Assembly: GCA_019115865.1 (NCBI GenBank) | Contig: DXCT01000097.1 | Coordinates: 1 to 45,973 of the forward strand | Direction: 5' to 3' | DNA length: 45,973 nt | Source: Candidatus Yaniella excrementavium | GTDB lineage: Bacteria > Actinomycetota > Actinomycetes > Actinomycetales > Micrococcaceae | Shown here: piece after piece, positions 1 through 7,285 of the stretch | Layout: every line of letters begins with the position of its first letter | Numbering within the stretch: the first letter of the stretch is position 1 | Notes under the pieces: generated by a model | What the model saw: only the letters and a program-made list of their open reading frames with translations | Databases searched by the model: none | What the model was told of the DNA's origin: nothing | Made by a program: the position numbers and the translations under genes

Positions 1-59
1 GCGTGGCGGAAGTGGGGTAGTAGTCGAGGTAGTCACACATTTACTGTAGATGATCACGC

Positions 60-71
60 TAAACTGACCCT
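60..71 (+). promoter_or_regulatory. Leaderless promoter -10 box of upp
   Basis: TAAACT at 60-65 fits the TAnnnT form of an actinobacterial -10 box, and six bases separate it from the ATG of upp. No purine-rich ribosome binding site precedes the ATG. This suggests that transcription starts at or next to the start codon. The -35 region is not clear. Bases 1-59 hold no gene that I can support. Confidence 0.5.
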
Positions 72-707
72 ATGCATGTTCATCTGATAGATCACCCGCT
101 GCTGGCTCACAAACTGACGGTACTGCGCAGAAAAGAAACCCCGTCGATGATCTTTCGGCAGGTAACCGAAGAGCTCGTCATGCTGCTTGCCTACGAAGCG
201 ACCCGTGACCTGGACGTCGTCGAAGTTGAAATCGAGACTCCGGTGACCGCCACGACCGGCACACAGATCGCTAAGCCCCGCCCGCTTGTGGTGCCGATCC
301 TGCGTGCTGGACTGGGCATGCTTGATGGCATGGTTCGGATGGCGCCGACCGCCGAGGTTGGCTTCCTGGGGATGATCCGTGATGATGAAACGTTGGACAT
401 TGTTACGTATGCGGAGCGTCTGCCCAAGGACCTGACGGGACGCCATGTCTTCTTGCTGGATCCTATGCTGGCGACCGGCGGCACGTTAGCCGAGTCCATT
501 CGCTTCCTATATGAACGCAATGCACGACAGGTTTCTGCAATCTGCCTGCTCGCGGCCCCCGAAGGGATCGACTATCTCAAAGAACATCTCACCGATATCG
601 ACGTCAGCCTCTATACTGCGGCCATTGATGAACGGTTGGACGCCAACGCGTATATTGTGCCGGGCCTCGGCGATGCAGGAGATCGACTTTACGGCGTAGC
701 AGAGTAG
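72..707 (+). CDS. upp: Uracil phosphoribosyltransferase
   Basis: This cytoplasmic enzyme joins uracil to PRPP to make UMP in pyrimidine salvage. The 211-residue product has the usual family length. The PRPP-binding loop is visible as LDPMLATGGT near residues 130-140, the C-terminal uracil-binding segment as GLGDAGDRLYG, and the N-terminal block HPLLAHKLTVLR is typical. The ATG at 72 is chosen because the N-terminus matches the family and a -10 box lies six bases upstream. There is no Shine-Dalgarno. The gene stands alone, with 230 bases before the next gene. Recognition is secure. Confidence 0.97.
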   Translation: MHVHLIDHPLLAHKLTVLRRKETPSMIFRQVTEELVMLLAYEATRDLDVVEVEIETPVTATTGTQIAKPRPLVVPILRAGLGMLDGMVRMAPTAEVGFLGMIRDDETLDIVTYAERLPKDLTGRHVFLLDPMLATGGTLAESIRFLYERNARQVSAICLLAAPEGIDYLKEHLTDIDVSLYTAAIDERLDANAYIVPGLGDAGDRLYGVAE

Positions 708-840
708 TGCTTATACAGCTGTATTGGGTGCAAAACTCCTGAGAACTCGAATGTTACGAGTGATTCTCGTCACTTAATATAGCGAAAAGTCCACATCGTG
801 AGACAAATGTGGGGTCGGCGTTTGCGTTACGTGACCATTA

Positions 841-883
841 CGGGTCAATGTTGTGATAGCACATACCAGTTCGGGTCAGGTTA
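841..883 (+). promoter_or_regulatory. CGGGTCA direct repeats in front of the winged-helix regulator
   Basis: CGGGTCA occurs at 841-847 and again at 872-878. Each copy is followed by a GTT/GGTTA-type extension. The 31-bp spacing is close to three helical turns. OmpR/PhoB-type winged-helix proteins usually bind direct repeats, so these could be autoregulatory sites of the gene at 938. That role is inference. The rest of 708-937 holds only a 12-bp palindrome (ATACAGCTGTAT at 713-724) and no gene. Confidence 0.3.
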
Positions 884-937
884 GTCCCGAGCGTCATCGG
901 TGGTCATCGCCGTTTAGTTTGTTGAAGGAATAACTCT

Positions 938-1699
938 ATGACAAGCGCACCCCAGCAAGGTTACGTTCACATTTCGGTACGTAACGCACAACGCCGAGCA
1001 GAGCGTGTCCGAGCTTATCGGGAGGCGGATGAGAGTCGTCTCAGGGCAGTTCCTTCAGACGAGACCCTCGCCCCAGAAAACGGTGTGGCTCCAGTGCACA
1101 TGGAAACTGAAGCTCGCGGTTTTGTGCTGTATGTGGGCATGGACGAACAGTCTGCCCTGGCAGCGGGCACGTCATTGACGCGTTTGGCTAACGAATTGCG
1201 CCACTATGTCGAAACCCTAGTTCCTGGTGCAGACTCCTATGCGGCAGTTGCCATTGCCCCGGCTGATGTCGCCGGTGAAGATCTCGACGTCGTACGTCAG
1301 GTCACGGCAGACCCTACTATTCAGCAGGCCATTTCACCAGAACTTGCTGCTGCTCCTGCCCCGGTCTCAACCCGCCAGCCCGGAGTGCTTATTGATCTGG
1401 CCCGTCGCGAAGTCTTGCTCGATGGGGAACCACTCAACCTGACATATAAAGAATTTGAGCTGCTGAACTACCTGGTTGAAAATGGCGGTCGTACCGTCAA
1501 TCGCGAAGAGCTGCTTCAGACACTGTGGGACGAAACTGAAGAAGTCCCCAACGAGCGCACCATCGACGTCCACATTCGTCGTCTCCGGGCGAAGCTTGGT
1601 CGCCTCTCCGGAACAGTCCGAACTGTCCGTGGACAAGGCTACCGGTTTTATGAACACCCAGAAGTGGTCGTCTGGGCCGCACCTGAGTATTCGATTTAG
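938..1699 (+). CDS. Winged-helix (OmpR/PhoB-type) DNA-binding protein without receiver domain
   Basis: Residues about 145-243 form a transcriptional regulatory C-terminal domain. Signs are the TYKEFELLNYLVENGGRTV block, the recognition helix around NERTIDVHIRRLRAKLG, and the wing ending in VRGQGYRFYE. The first 140 residues are not a receiver: there is no acidic pocket and no phosphorylatable Asp block. They include a segment, ETEARGFVLYVGMDEQSA, that looks like a small alpha/beta domain of unknown function. GAAGGA lies at the normal distance before the ATG. No histidine kinase is adjacent. It probably binds DNA without phosphorylation control. From memory, similar stand-alone proteins occur in Micrococcaceae; the target genes are unknown. 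Confidence 0.85.
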   Translation: MTSAPQQGYVHISVRNAQRRAERVRAYREADESRLRAVPSDETLAPENGVAPVHMETEARGFVLYVGMDEQSALAAGTSLTRLANELRHYVETLVPGADSYAAVAIAPADVAGEDLDVVRQVTADPTIQQAISPELAAAPAPVSTRQPGVLIDLARREVLLDGEPLNLTYKEFELLNYLVENGGRTVNREELLQTLWDETEEVPNERTIDVHIRRLRAKLGRLSGTVRTVRGQGYRFYEHPEVVVWAAPEYSI

Positions 1700-1725
1700 T
1701 CGCCTTATCCCTTCCAATCAGCCCC

Positions 1726-1775
1726 TGCATTAACTGCCACGCAGGGCTAGACTCGTAGAGAGCTTTTGGAAGGAG
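1726..1775 (+). promoter_or_regulatory. Promoter and ribosome binding site of the AhpD-pirin-GNAT-SixA operon
   Basis: TAGACT at 1748-1753 is a good actinobacterial -10 box. AAGGAG at 1770-1775 sits five bases before the GTG at 1781 and decides that start. CCCTGC and GCAGGG upstream of the -10 box can form a weak 6-bp hairpin that may end transcription of the preceding gene. No clear -35 element was seen. Confidence 0.5.
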
Positions 1776-1780
1776 CCCTT

Positions 1781-2284
1781 GTGGCAGATCGTGACCCCCT
1801 GCAGTTTTTCCTGGATAAATCGAATCCTGACCCTTGGAAAGCAGTGATTCGGTTATCTCGAGCAGTCGGTGACGACGCACGTAAGGCAGGCTTATCAGAC
1901 CAGCTGATCGAACTGGTCAACCTTCGGGTATCCCAAATCAATGGCTGCGCCTACTGTTTGGACTTGCACACTCGTTACGCAGTCGAGGCTGGCATATCAG
2001 CTCAACGACTCGGTGCACTGGCTGCCTGGTGGGAAGCCAAAAATCTTTACACTGAGCAGGAGCGCGCCGCACTTCACCTCGCTCAAGAAGTCACCAACGT
2101 GGATGACATCGATGCCGTTCAAGCCGCACAGCTGATCGCCTTTGGACAACTCACCGAGGAGCAATATGCGGCTGTTCAATGGGTCGCGATGACCATGAAC
2201 CTTACGAACCGGATCTCCATTCTTTCCCATCATCCGGTCCGTCCGAATAAGGACTCGAGGCAAGCGCTAGGGGAGCAGCCATGA
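1781..2284 (+). CDS. Carboxymuconolactone decarboxylase / AhpD-family protein
   Basis: The product has 167 residues. Its core is NGCAYCLDLHTRYA near residues 48-61: two cysteines two residues apart plus a histidine, the peroxidatic/resolving arrangement of AhpD-like alkylhydroperoxidases. It is likely a thiol peroxidase-like enzyme rather than a true ring-cleavage decarboxylase; the substrate is unknown. The GTG start at 1781 is favoured over an upstream in-frame TTG at 1766 because AAGGAG lies just before it. It is the first gene of an operon and overlaps the pirin gene by ATGA, so translation is probably coupled. It is distinct from the PcaC domain of pcaL in this window. Confidence 0.88.
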   Translation: MADRDPLQFFLDKSNPDPWKAVIRLSRAVGDDARKAGLSDQLIELVNLRVSQINGCAYCLDLHTRYAVEAGISAQRLGALAAWWEAKNLYTEQERAALHLAQEVTNVDDIDAVQAAQLIAFGQLTEEQYAAVQWVAMTMNLTNRISILSHHPVRPNKDSRQALGEQP

Positions 2285-3426
2285 CCAATCTCGATCCCAA
2301 CCCAGAACTCATTGACTTTAACGCCCCGAATTATGCTGAGGGGCTCAGTGCCGGGTTCGAGGAGAAACGCGGTACCGACTATATCGTCGAAGTACTTGAA
2401 CCGCGCGGCGTGCCGCTGGGCGGCCCGCGTGCGATGACGGTGCAACGCACGATTCCGCAGCGAGCTCGCTCACTGATCGGTGCATGGTGTTTTCTCGACT
2501 ATTTCGGACCCGACGACGTCGCACAATCAGGCGGTATGCAAGTGCCACGGCACCCACATACCGGTTTGGCTACCGTCTCGTGGCTTTTCGAAGGTTGGGT
2601 TGACCACGTCGACTCCGCTGGAAATTGGGCATTGGTTCGTCCAGGCGAAGTGAATCTCATGAGTGCCGGCTACGGCATCACCCACTCCGAACATTCCAGC
2701 GATGACACTACAACACTGCACGGCGTGCAGCTGTGGTACGCGTTTCCGCAGAAGTATCGCTTCGTCGAGCCCCATCTTGACCAACATCGCGCCGAAGTCG
2801 TTCGCGGTCCGGGTTGGGAAGCCAAAGTCGCTATCGGATCATTGCTGGGTGTTACCTCTCCAGTTGAAACTTACAGTCCACTGTCAGCAGCAGAAATTTC
2901 ATTGGAACCACATACGACCTTGGAAATAGAGGTACCAGGAGAGCACGAACACGGTCTGCTGGCTGTGGAATGCACTGCAAATTTCAATGGCGCGCTGATC
3001 GAGCAAAATCACCTTGGATATTTAGGTACGGGCGTGACGAAATTGGAGCTCAGTTCAGGCGATACGCCGATTCGTGTCATGTTGATCGGTGGTGAACCGC
3101 TCAACGAAGATATTGTCATGTGGTGGAACTTCGTGGGGCGATCCCATGATGAGATTGCACGCTGGAGAGAACGCTATCAAGCCGAAATGGGCTTCGAAGC
3201 ACCAGCAAAAGACTCTCCGCTGGCTGGTCGCAAACTCGATGCACCTGTTGCAGGTCCGGTGCTGGATACGTTAGTGCCAGACGCTTATCCGGAAGGTACG
3301 CACTTCCCGCAGTATGGACAGTTCCCGCCCAACCAACCGGGGCCACTACCGGCTCCAGGGCTGCCCACGGTCGCGATGAAGCCAAGAAAAAATCCGCCAA
3401 CAGTTGCCCGGCGCAAGGAGGCTTAG
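2281..3426 (+). CDS. Pirin-family cupin protein
   Basis: This is a 381-residue two-cupin protein. Metal-binding signatures of pirins are visible in the N-terminal cupin: RHPHTGLATV and GITHSEHS, which supply the His and Glu ligands. Pirins bind iron, and some oxidise flavonols. The cellular role here is not known. The product is longer than typical pirins (about 230-300 residues) because of a Pro/Lys-rich C-terminal tail after about residue 310, rich in PGPLPAPG-type segments. It overlaps the AhpD-like gene upstream by four bases and is followed at once by a GNAT gene, so all belong to one transcript. An oxidative-stress role is suggested by the neighbours only. Confidence 0.9.
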   Translation: MTNLDPNPELIDFNAPNYAEGLSAGFEEKRGTDYIVEVLEPRGVPLGGPRAMTVQRTIPQRARSLIGAWCFLDYFGPDDVAQSGGMQVPRHPHTGLATVSWLFEGWVDHVDSAGNWALVRPGEVNLMSAGYGITHSEHSSDDTTTLHGVQLWYAFPQKYRFVEPHLDQHRAEVVRGPGWEAKVAIGSLLGVTSPVETYSPLSAAEISLEPHTTLEIEVPGEHEHGLLAVECTANFNGALIEQNHLGYLGTGVTKLELSSGDTPIRVMLIGGEPLNEDIVMWWNFVGRSHDEIARWRERYQAEMGFEAPAKDSPLAGRKLDAPVAGPVLDTLVPDAYPEGTHFPQYGQFPPNQPGPLPAPGLPTVAMKPRKNPPTVARRKEA

Positions 3427-3768
3427 ATGACGATTCCATCTACGAACCACCCACAATTTATCGAGCATGAAGGGTATATCGGCATGATCGTCGATGACTC
3501 GGAAACCATTGCAGCTCGCGAAATCTATCGAAACCACGAAACAGCTGAGGGCACAAAGCAACGAGTCTTTATCGAGACCGTGGTCGAAGAAGACTACCGC
3601 GGTGCTGGACTTGCCGGAAAACTTGTCCAGTACTCGCTCGATAAGGCAATAGACCAGGGCTACCGGATCGTTGCGATCTGCCCGTATGTAAAAAGCTGGA
3701 TCGAAAAAAGCGACGACAAACGTTATTCCGATGTCAGTGACACTGCGCGTCCCGAACACTTCAACTGA
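3427..3768 (+). CDS. Small GNAT-type N-acetyltransferase (first tandem copy)
   Basis: The 113-residue product matches the short GCN5-related acetyltransferase class (Acetyltransf_CG type). The acetyl-CoA loop reads DYRGAGLAGKLV, and a terminal CPYVKSW block is typical of this class. The ATG follows directly after the pirin stop, with AAGGAGG just upstream inside the end of the pirin gene. The next gene is a clear paralogue in the same order of motifs. The substrate is unknown; these proteins are thought to acetylate small metabolites or protein side chains. Confidence 0.87.
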   Translation: MTIPSTNHPQFIEHEGYIGMIVDDSETIAAREIYRNHETAEGTKQRVFIETVVEEDYRGAGLAGKLVQYSLDKAIDQGYRIVAICPYVKSWIEKSDDKRYSDVSDTARPEHFN

Positions 3769-3775
3769 GGCAGAC

Positions 3776-4108
3776 ATGACTACACAATCACGCTGGTTCC
3801 GCGATGAGGAGTCCTTCGGCATCACGAATGAAACCGGAGACGTCATCGGACGCAACCTATACCGCGATGTTGAACCCGCAAACGGCACCAAAAAACGTGT
3901 CTTTCCGGGGATCTTTGTGCACCCCGACTACCGAGGTGCCGGTTTGGCTGGAGAACTCACGAAGCATTCGCTCGACCAGACAATCCTAGAAGGTTATCGT
4001 ATAGTGCCGATTTGCCCATATGTAGCGAAATGGGTTCGGGAACACGACAACGGTGCGTACTTGCAGTACCGTGACGAGCCGTCCGCGGAGCACTTTCATG
4101 ATGACTAA
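3776..4108 (+). CDS. Small GNAT-type N-acetyltransferase (second tandem copy)
   Basis: The 110-residue product is a paralogue of the preceding gene. It shares the DYRGAGLAG acetyl-CoA loop, a GYRIVxICPYV block and a C-terminal EHF motif, but has diverged elsewhere. The ATG at 3776 is chosen because GAGG precedes it. An in-frame ATG at 3731 would overlap the first copy by 38 bases and lacks a ribosome site. The gene overlaps the start of the SixA gene by 11 bases, so it is part of the same operon. Tandem duplication followed by divergence is the simplest origin. Confidence 0.87.
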   Translation: MTTQSRWFRDEESFGITNETGDVIGRNLYRDVEPANGTKKRVFPGIFVHPDYRGAGLAGELTKHSLDQTILEGYRIVPICPYVAKWVREHDNGAYLQYRDEPSAEHFHDD

Positions 4109-4619
4109 GCCAGACCAGAAACGACTCATCGTCCTGCGGCATGGAAAAGCTGCCTACCCGCCCGTGCCCGACCATGAACGACCGCTGGCAGACCGCGGCA
4201 ATTCCGAAGCCCCGGCAGCGGGACGCTGGTTGATTGAACAGGGCATCTATCCTGACGCCATTGTTTCATCAGACGCGGTGCGAACCCGCCAAACCACTAC
4301 GTGGGTCCTCAGTGAACTCGGAGACAAAGGACCGACTCCTTATCTGGATTCCCGTCTGTACTTGAGCTCTGCAACCCAGGTGTTGTCGGTGATTAACGAA
4401 ACCGAAGAGCAGGTTCGAACGCTTATGGTTGTAGGCCATATGCCCTGGGTGCAAGAACTTGGGATGCGTATAGCCTCGGTCGATTCCAACGAACAAGCGG
4501 TGCTGGATATGGCTGAACGCTATCCGACATTAGGGCTGATGGTCTTCAATATCCCTGGCGAGTGGGCTAGCTTGGACGGTCGTGATGCCGATATGACGCA
4601 TTTCGTCGTGCCGCGCTAG
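4098..4619 (+). CDS. SixA-type phosphohistidine phosphatase (histidine phosphatase superfamily)
   Basis: The 173-residue product starts its core with LIVLRHGKA, the RHG catalytic motif. It continues with SDAVRTRQTT and the second catalytic histidine in VVGHMPW. Length and motif order fit SixA, which removes phosphate from histidine phosphotransfer proteins; the actual substrate here is unknown. GGAG at 4087-4090 lies seven bases before the ATG at 4098. The start overlaps the end of the GNAT gene. Its stop TAG shares the palindrome CTAG (4616-4619) with the stop of a small convergent reading frame. Confidence 0.88.
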   Translation: MMTKPDQKRLIVLRHGKAAYPPVPDHERPLADRGNSEAPAAGRWLIEQGIYPDAIVSSDAVRTRQTTTWVLSELGDKGPTPYLDSRLYLSSATQVLSVINETEEQVRTLMVVGHMPWVQELGMRIASVDSNEQAVLDMAERYPTLGLMVFNIPGEWASLDGRDADMTHFVVPR

Positions 4620-4777
4620 AGGTCCTCACGAGTTCTTCCGCCTAGGATGACAACGCCGACCGCTGAGCAGAGCGCGAAGCCCATTAAGGCTACTGCTAGC
4701 CACAGGGGAAGCGGCACAAACATCGTAATCATCATCGCAACCAATGCGAGTGCGAGAAGAATGCGGGACCAAGTCAT
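4616..4777 (-). CDS. Small two-helix membrane protein, 53 residues
   Basis: The frame begins MTWSRILLALALVAMMITM and ends GGRTRED-L. It has two hydrophobic stretches, about residues 5-21 and 25-46, joined by a VPLPLW turn, with an arginine-containing tail. AGGAA in a purine-rich stretch lies a few bases before the ATG. Its stop codon shares CTAG with the stop of the SixA-like gene, as prpE and pcaR do elsewhere in this window. No homologue is recognised. Function is unknown; a small inner-membrane protein is the only description I can support. Confidence 0.55.
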   Translation of the reverse strand: MTWSRILLALALVAMMITMFVPLPLWLAVALMGFALCSAVGVVILGGRTREDL

Positions 4778-4844
4778 TGTTCCTCAAGGCTACTGATGTT
4801 TCACCGACGTGTCGTGAACTCCAGTAAGTGTGTTTAGGAAAACG

Positions 4845-4885
4845 AAAAGCCCTTGAGATTTGATCTGCAATCAATCTCAAGGGCT
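4845..4885 (-). terminator. Rho-independent terminator of tRNA-Arg
   Basis: A 13-bp perfect stem (arms 4848-4860 and 4873-4885) with a 12-base loop lies downstream of the tRNA on the minus strand. On that strand the stem is followed by TTTT. Confidence 0.8.
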
Positions 4886-4918
4886 GAGGATCCGCATGAT
4901 ACTGCGAATATATTGAGC

Positions 4919-4991
4919 GCGCCCTAAGGGATTCGAACCCCTGACCTTCTGTTCCGTAGACAGACGCTCTATCCAGCTGAGCTAAGGGCGC
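4919..4991 (-). tRNA. tRNA-Arg (anticodon ACG)
   Basis: The reverse complement folds as a full cloverleaf: acceptor GCGCCCT pairs with AGGGCGC, the D-arm contains AGCTGGATA, the anticodon loop is CTACGGA, and the T-loop is TTCGAAT. The CCA end is not encoded. Confidence 0.96.
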
Positions 4992-5283
4992 CGGGCAACG
5001 AGAACTAACTATACTCGCACTTTTTGAAAATGCAAAACCGGAGCTAGTCTTGCTCTGGCGAAAACGAACAGAAATAGGCTTAAGTAACGTGCACAAACTG
5101 ATTTTCACAAGATGAGTGCAACCTGAAAAACCTGAAAATATGCCATTTTCCAGGATTTCAGCGTGAAAATCGGTGGCTTTCGTCACCTTTGCTCGGTTGG
5201 GTAAAGTCAATCTTGTCTCTGAGCGAAGTTCTGGTGAATCAACTTGGGCGCATTCAGTGGACAGGCTGCTAAAGTGTGCGACA

Positions 5284-5340
5284 TAGACTCTCGTTCCGAC
5301 CGGAACGGTTCGCAGCACGACGACGTGCTGGTATTGTCAT
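5284..5340 (+). promoter_or_regulatory. Twin inverted repeats in the pckG promoter region
   Basis: A possible -10 box TAGACT (5284-5289) is followed by CGTTCCG-AC-CGGAACG (5292-5307). Seven bases later comes CAGCACG-ACGA-CGTGCTG (5313-5330), and TATTGT at 5332 is a second possible -10 box. Both repeats are perfect. They lie at or just after the likely transcription start, a position suited to repressor binding. The regulator is unknown. The rest of the 385-base gap from 4992 to 5376 shows no gene. Confidence 0.5.
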
Positions 5341-5376
5341 GCTGCGGTTGGTAAGTCGATACGAAAAAGGATCCAA

Positions 5377-7224
5377 ATGGTTGAAAACGCCGCCTCCGAT
5401 CTGGCTGCACAGGTCGAGGACACCGCACCCACCAATTACGCACCGTTATTGGATTGGGTCAAAGAAATAGCGGAGCTGACCCAACCGGACTCGGTTTACT
5501 GGGTAGATGGTTCGCAGGAAGAAAACGATCGCATTGCTCAGGAAATGGTCGATGCCGGTTCATTGGTCCGACTCACGGACCCGCAGTTTCCGAATTCTTA
5601 TGCGGCCTTCTCCGATCCCGCCGATGTTGCGCGCGTCGAATCCCGGACATTTATCTGCTCTGAAAAAGAAGAAGATGCTGGTTTCACCAATAACTGGAAA
5701 GACCCAGCCGAGATGAAATCCATCCTCAACGATGCATTTGACGGCGCCATGCGCGGCCGGACAATGTACGTTGTCCCATTCGTTATGGGTCCACTGGGTG
5801 CTAAAGATCCCAAGTTCGGGGTTGAAATTACCGACAGCCCCTACGTTGTCCTGTCTATGCGCGTCATGGCTCGTATCGGCACCGATGTTTTGAACAAGAT
5901 TGCTGAAACACAAGCATTCTTCGTTCCGGCCTTGCACTCCGTGGGCTCCCCGTTAGAACCAGGTCAAGATGACGTTGCCTGGCCATCAAGCGACACCAAG
6001 TGGATCGTGCACTTCCCAGAAGAGCGTTCCATCGTCTCTTACGGTTCCGGCTACGGCGGAAACGCACTGCTGGGCAAAAAGGCATATGCGCTGCGCATCG
6101 CTTCGGCGATGGCACGTGATGAAGGCTGGATGGCCGAGCACATGCTGATTCTGAAGCTCACCAGCCCCGAAAATGAGTCCTACACGATCACCGGCGCTTT
6201 CCCGTCGGCAACCGGCAAGACCAACCTCGCGCTGATCGATCCCACCTTGGAAGGCTGGACCGCTGAAACACTAGGCGATGATATCGCCTGGATCACTCCC
6301 GATGAGGATAAGAACCTGCGGGTCGTCAACCCAGAATACGGATTCTTCGGTGTTGCACCCGGCACTGGCTGGCACACCAACCCCAATGCGATGCGAGCCA
6401 TCTCCAAGGGGAACACGATCTTCACGAACGTAGCACTGACACCAGAAGGTGGCGTTTGGTGGGAGGGCCTCACCAAGGAGAAGCCTGCCAAGCTCACTGA
6501 CTGGTTGGGTAACGAATGGACACCTGAATCTGATACCCCGGCAGCGCACCCGAACTCCCGGTTCTGCACGCCAATTGATCAGACCGACATGTTGGCTGAG
6601 GAATACTTCAACCCAGACGGTATCAAACTCGATGCCGTGCTGTTCGGGGGACGTCGTGACAGTGCAATCCCACTGGTAACCGAAGCTCGCTCATGGCAAG
6701 ACGGTGTCTTTAAAGGCGCAACACTGTCATCGGCACGCACCGCCGCAGCAGAAGGCAAAGTCGGCGAAGTCCGCCGTGACCCAATGGCCATGCTGCCATT
6801 CATGGGATATGCAGCAGGCGATTACATCCAAAACTGGTTGGATATGGAAGACAAAATCGGCGCTGACAATATGCCTCAGATCTTCTTGGTCAACTGGTTC
6901 CGCCGTAATGACGCCGGCAAGATCTCCTGGCCAGGCTTCGGCGAGAACGCTCGCGTCCTGAAGTGGGTCGTTGAACGTCTCCAAGGAAAAGGTAAAGGCA
7001 CCGATACCCCAATCGGAGTCATTCCAACCCAGGATGCACTAGATCTGACTGGTCTGGAAATTTCAGAAGAGAACCTCCTGAACTCGATCAAGTTCGACGC
7101 CGATGAATGGCACGACGAAATCCCAATGATCGAAGAGTGGTTCGAAAAATTCGGGGACAAACTGCCAACGGCTATGTCGGACGAACTTGAGGGTCTCAAG
7201 GATCGTCTAGGGCTGAACAGCTAG
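5377..7224 (+). CDS. pckG: Phosphoenolpyruvate carboxykinase (GTP)
   Basis: The enzyme converts oxaloacetate and GTP to PEP, CO2 and GDP at the entry to gluconeogenesis. At 615 residues it has the usual length for the GTP-type family. Typical blocks are [15 protein letters not shown], the P-loop region near residue 275-282, and [19 protein letters not shown] with the guanine-binding C-terminal half. In the P-loop the family's reactive cysteine (FPSACGKTN) is replaced by threonine, FPSATGKTN with Thr at about residue 279. AAAGGA lies before the ATG. The long upstream region carries two inverted repeats, so expression is probably controlled by carbon source. It would serve growth on the acetyl-CoA and succinyl-CoA made by the pca pathway in this window. 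Confidence 0.97.
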   Translation: MVENAASDLAAQVEDTAPTNYAPLLDWVKEIAELTQPDSVYWVDGSQEENDRIAQEMVDAGSLVRLTDPQFPNSYAAFSDPADVARVESRTFICSEKEEDAGFTNNWKDPAEMKSILNDAFDGAMRGRTMYVVPFVMGPLGAKDPKFGVEITDSPYVVLSMRVMARIGTDVLNKIAETQAFFVPALHSVGSPLEPGQDDVAWPSSDTKWIVHFPEERSIVSYGSGYGGNALLGKKAYALRIASAMARDEGWMAEHMLILKLTSPENESYTITGAFPSATGKTNLALIDPTLEGWTAETLGDDIAWITPDEDKNLRVVNPEYGFFGVAPGTGWHTNPNAMRAISKGNTIFTNVALTPEGGVWWEGLTKEKPAKLTDWLGNEWTPESDTPAAHPNSRFCTPIDQTDMLAEEYFNPDGIKLDAVLFGGRRDSAIPLVTEARSWQDGVFKGATLSSARTAAAEGKVGEVRRDPMAMLPFMGYAAGDYIQNWLDMEDKIGADNMPQIFLVNWFRRNDAGKISWPGFGENARVLKWVVERLQGKGKGTDTPIGVIPTQDALDLTGLEISEENLLNSIKFDADEWHDEIPMIEEWFEKFGDKLPTAMSDELEGLKDRLGLNS

Positions 7225-7237
7225 TTTCCCACAACAC

Positions 7238-7272
7238 GTCAACCCGGGTCTGCAATAGCGGCCCGGGTTGAC
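7238..7272. terminator. Hairpin between pckG and recQ
   Basis: GTCAACCCGGG at 7238-7248 pairs perfectly with 7262-7272 across a 13-base loop. There is no T-run after it on the plus strand. It is placed to end pckG transcription, but it lies immediately before the recQ start, so it may also affect recQ. Confidence 0.5.
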
Positions 7273-7285
7273 TACGTTAAAGTGT

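Noticed and set aside
713-724. Perfect palindrome ATACAGCTGTAT after upp
   Set aside because: It is short, has no second copy and no T-run, so neither operator nor terminator can be supported.
4626-5318. Long open frame on the minus strand
   Set aside because: It runs straight through tRNA-Arg and its terminator and has no family motif; only the 53-residue frame in another phase is plausible here.
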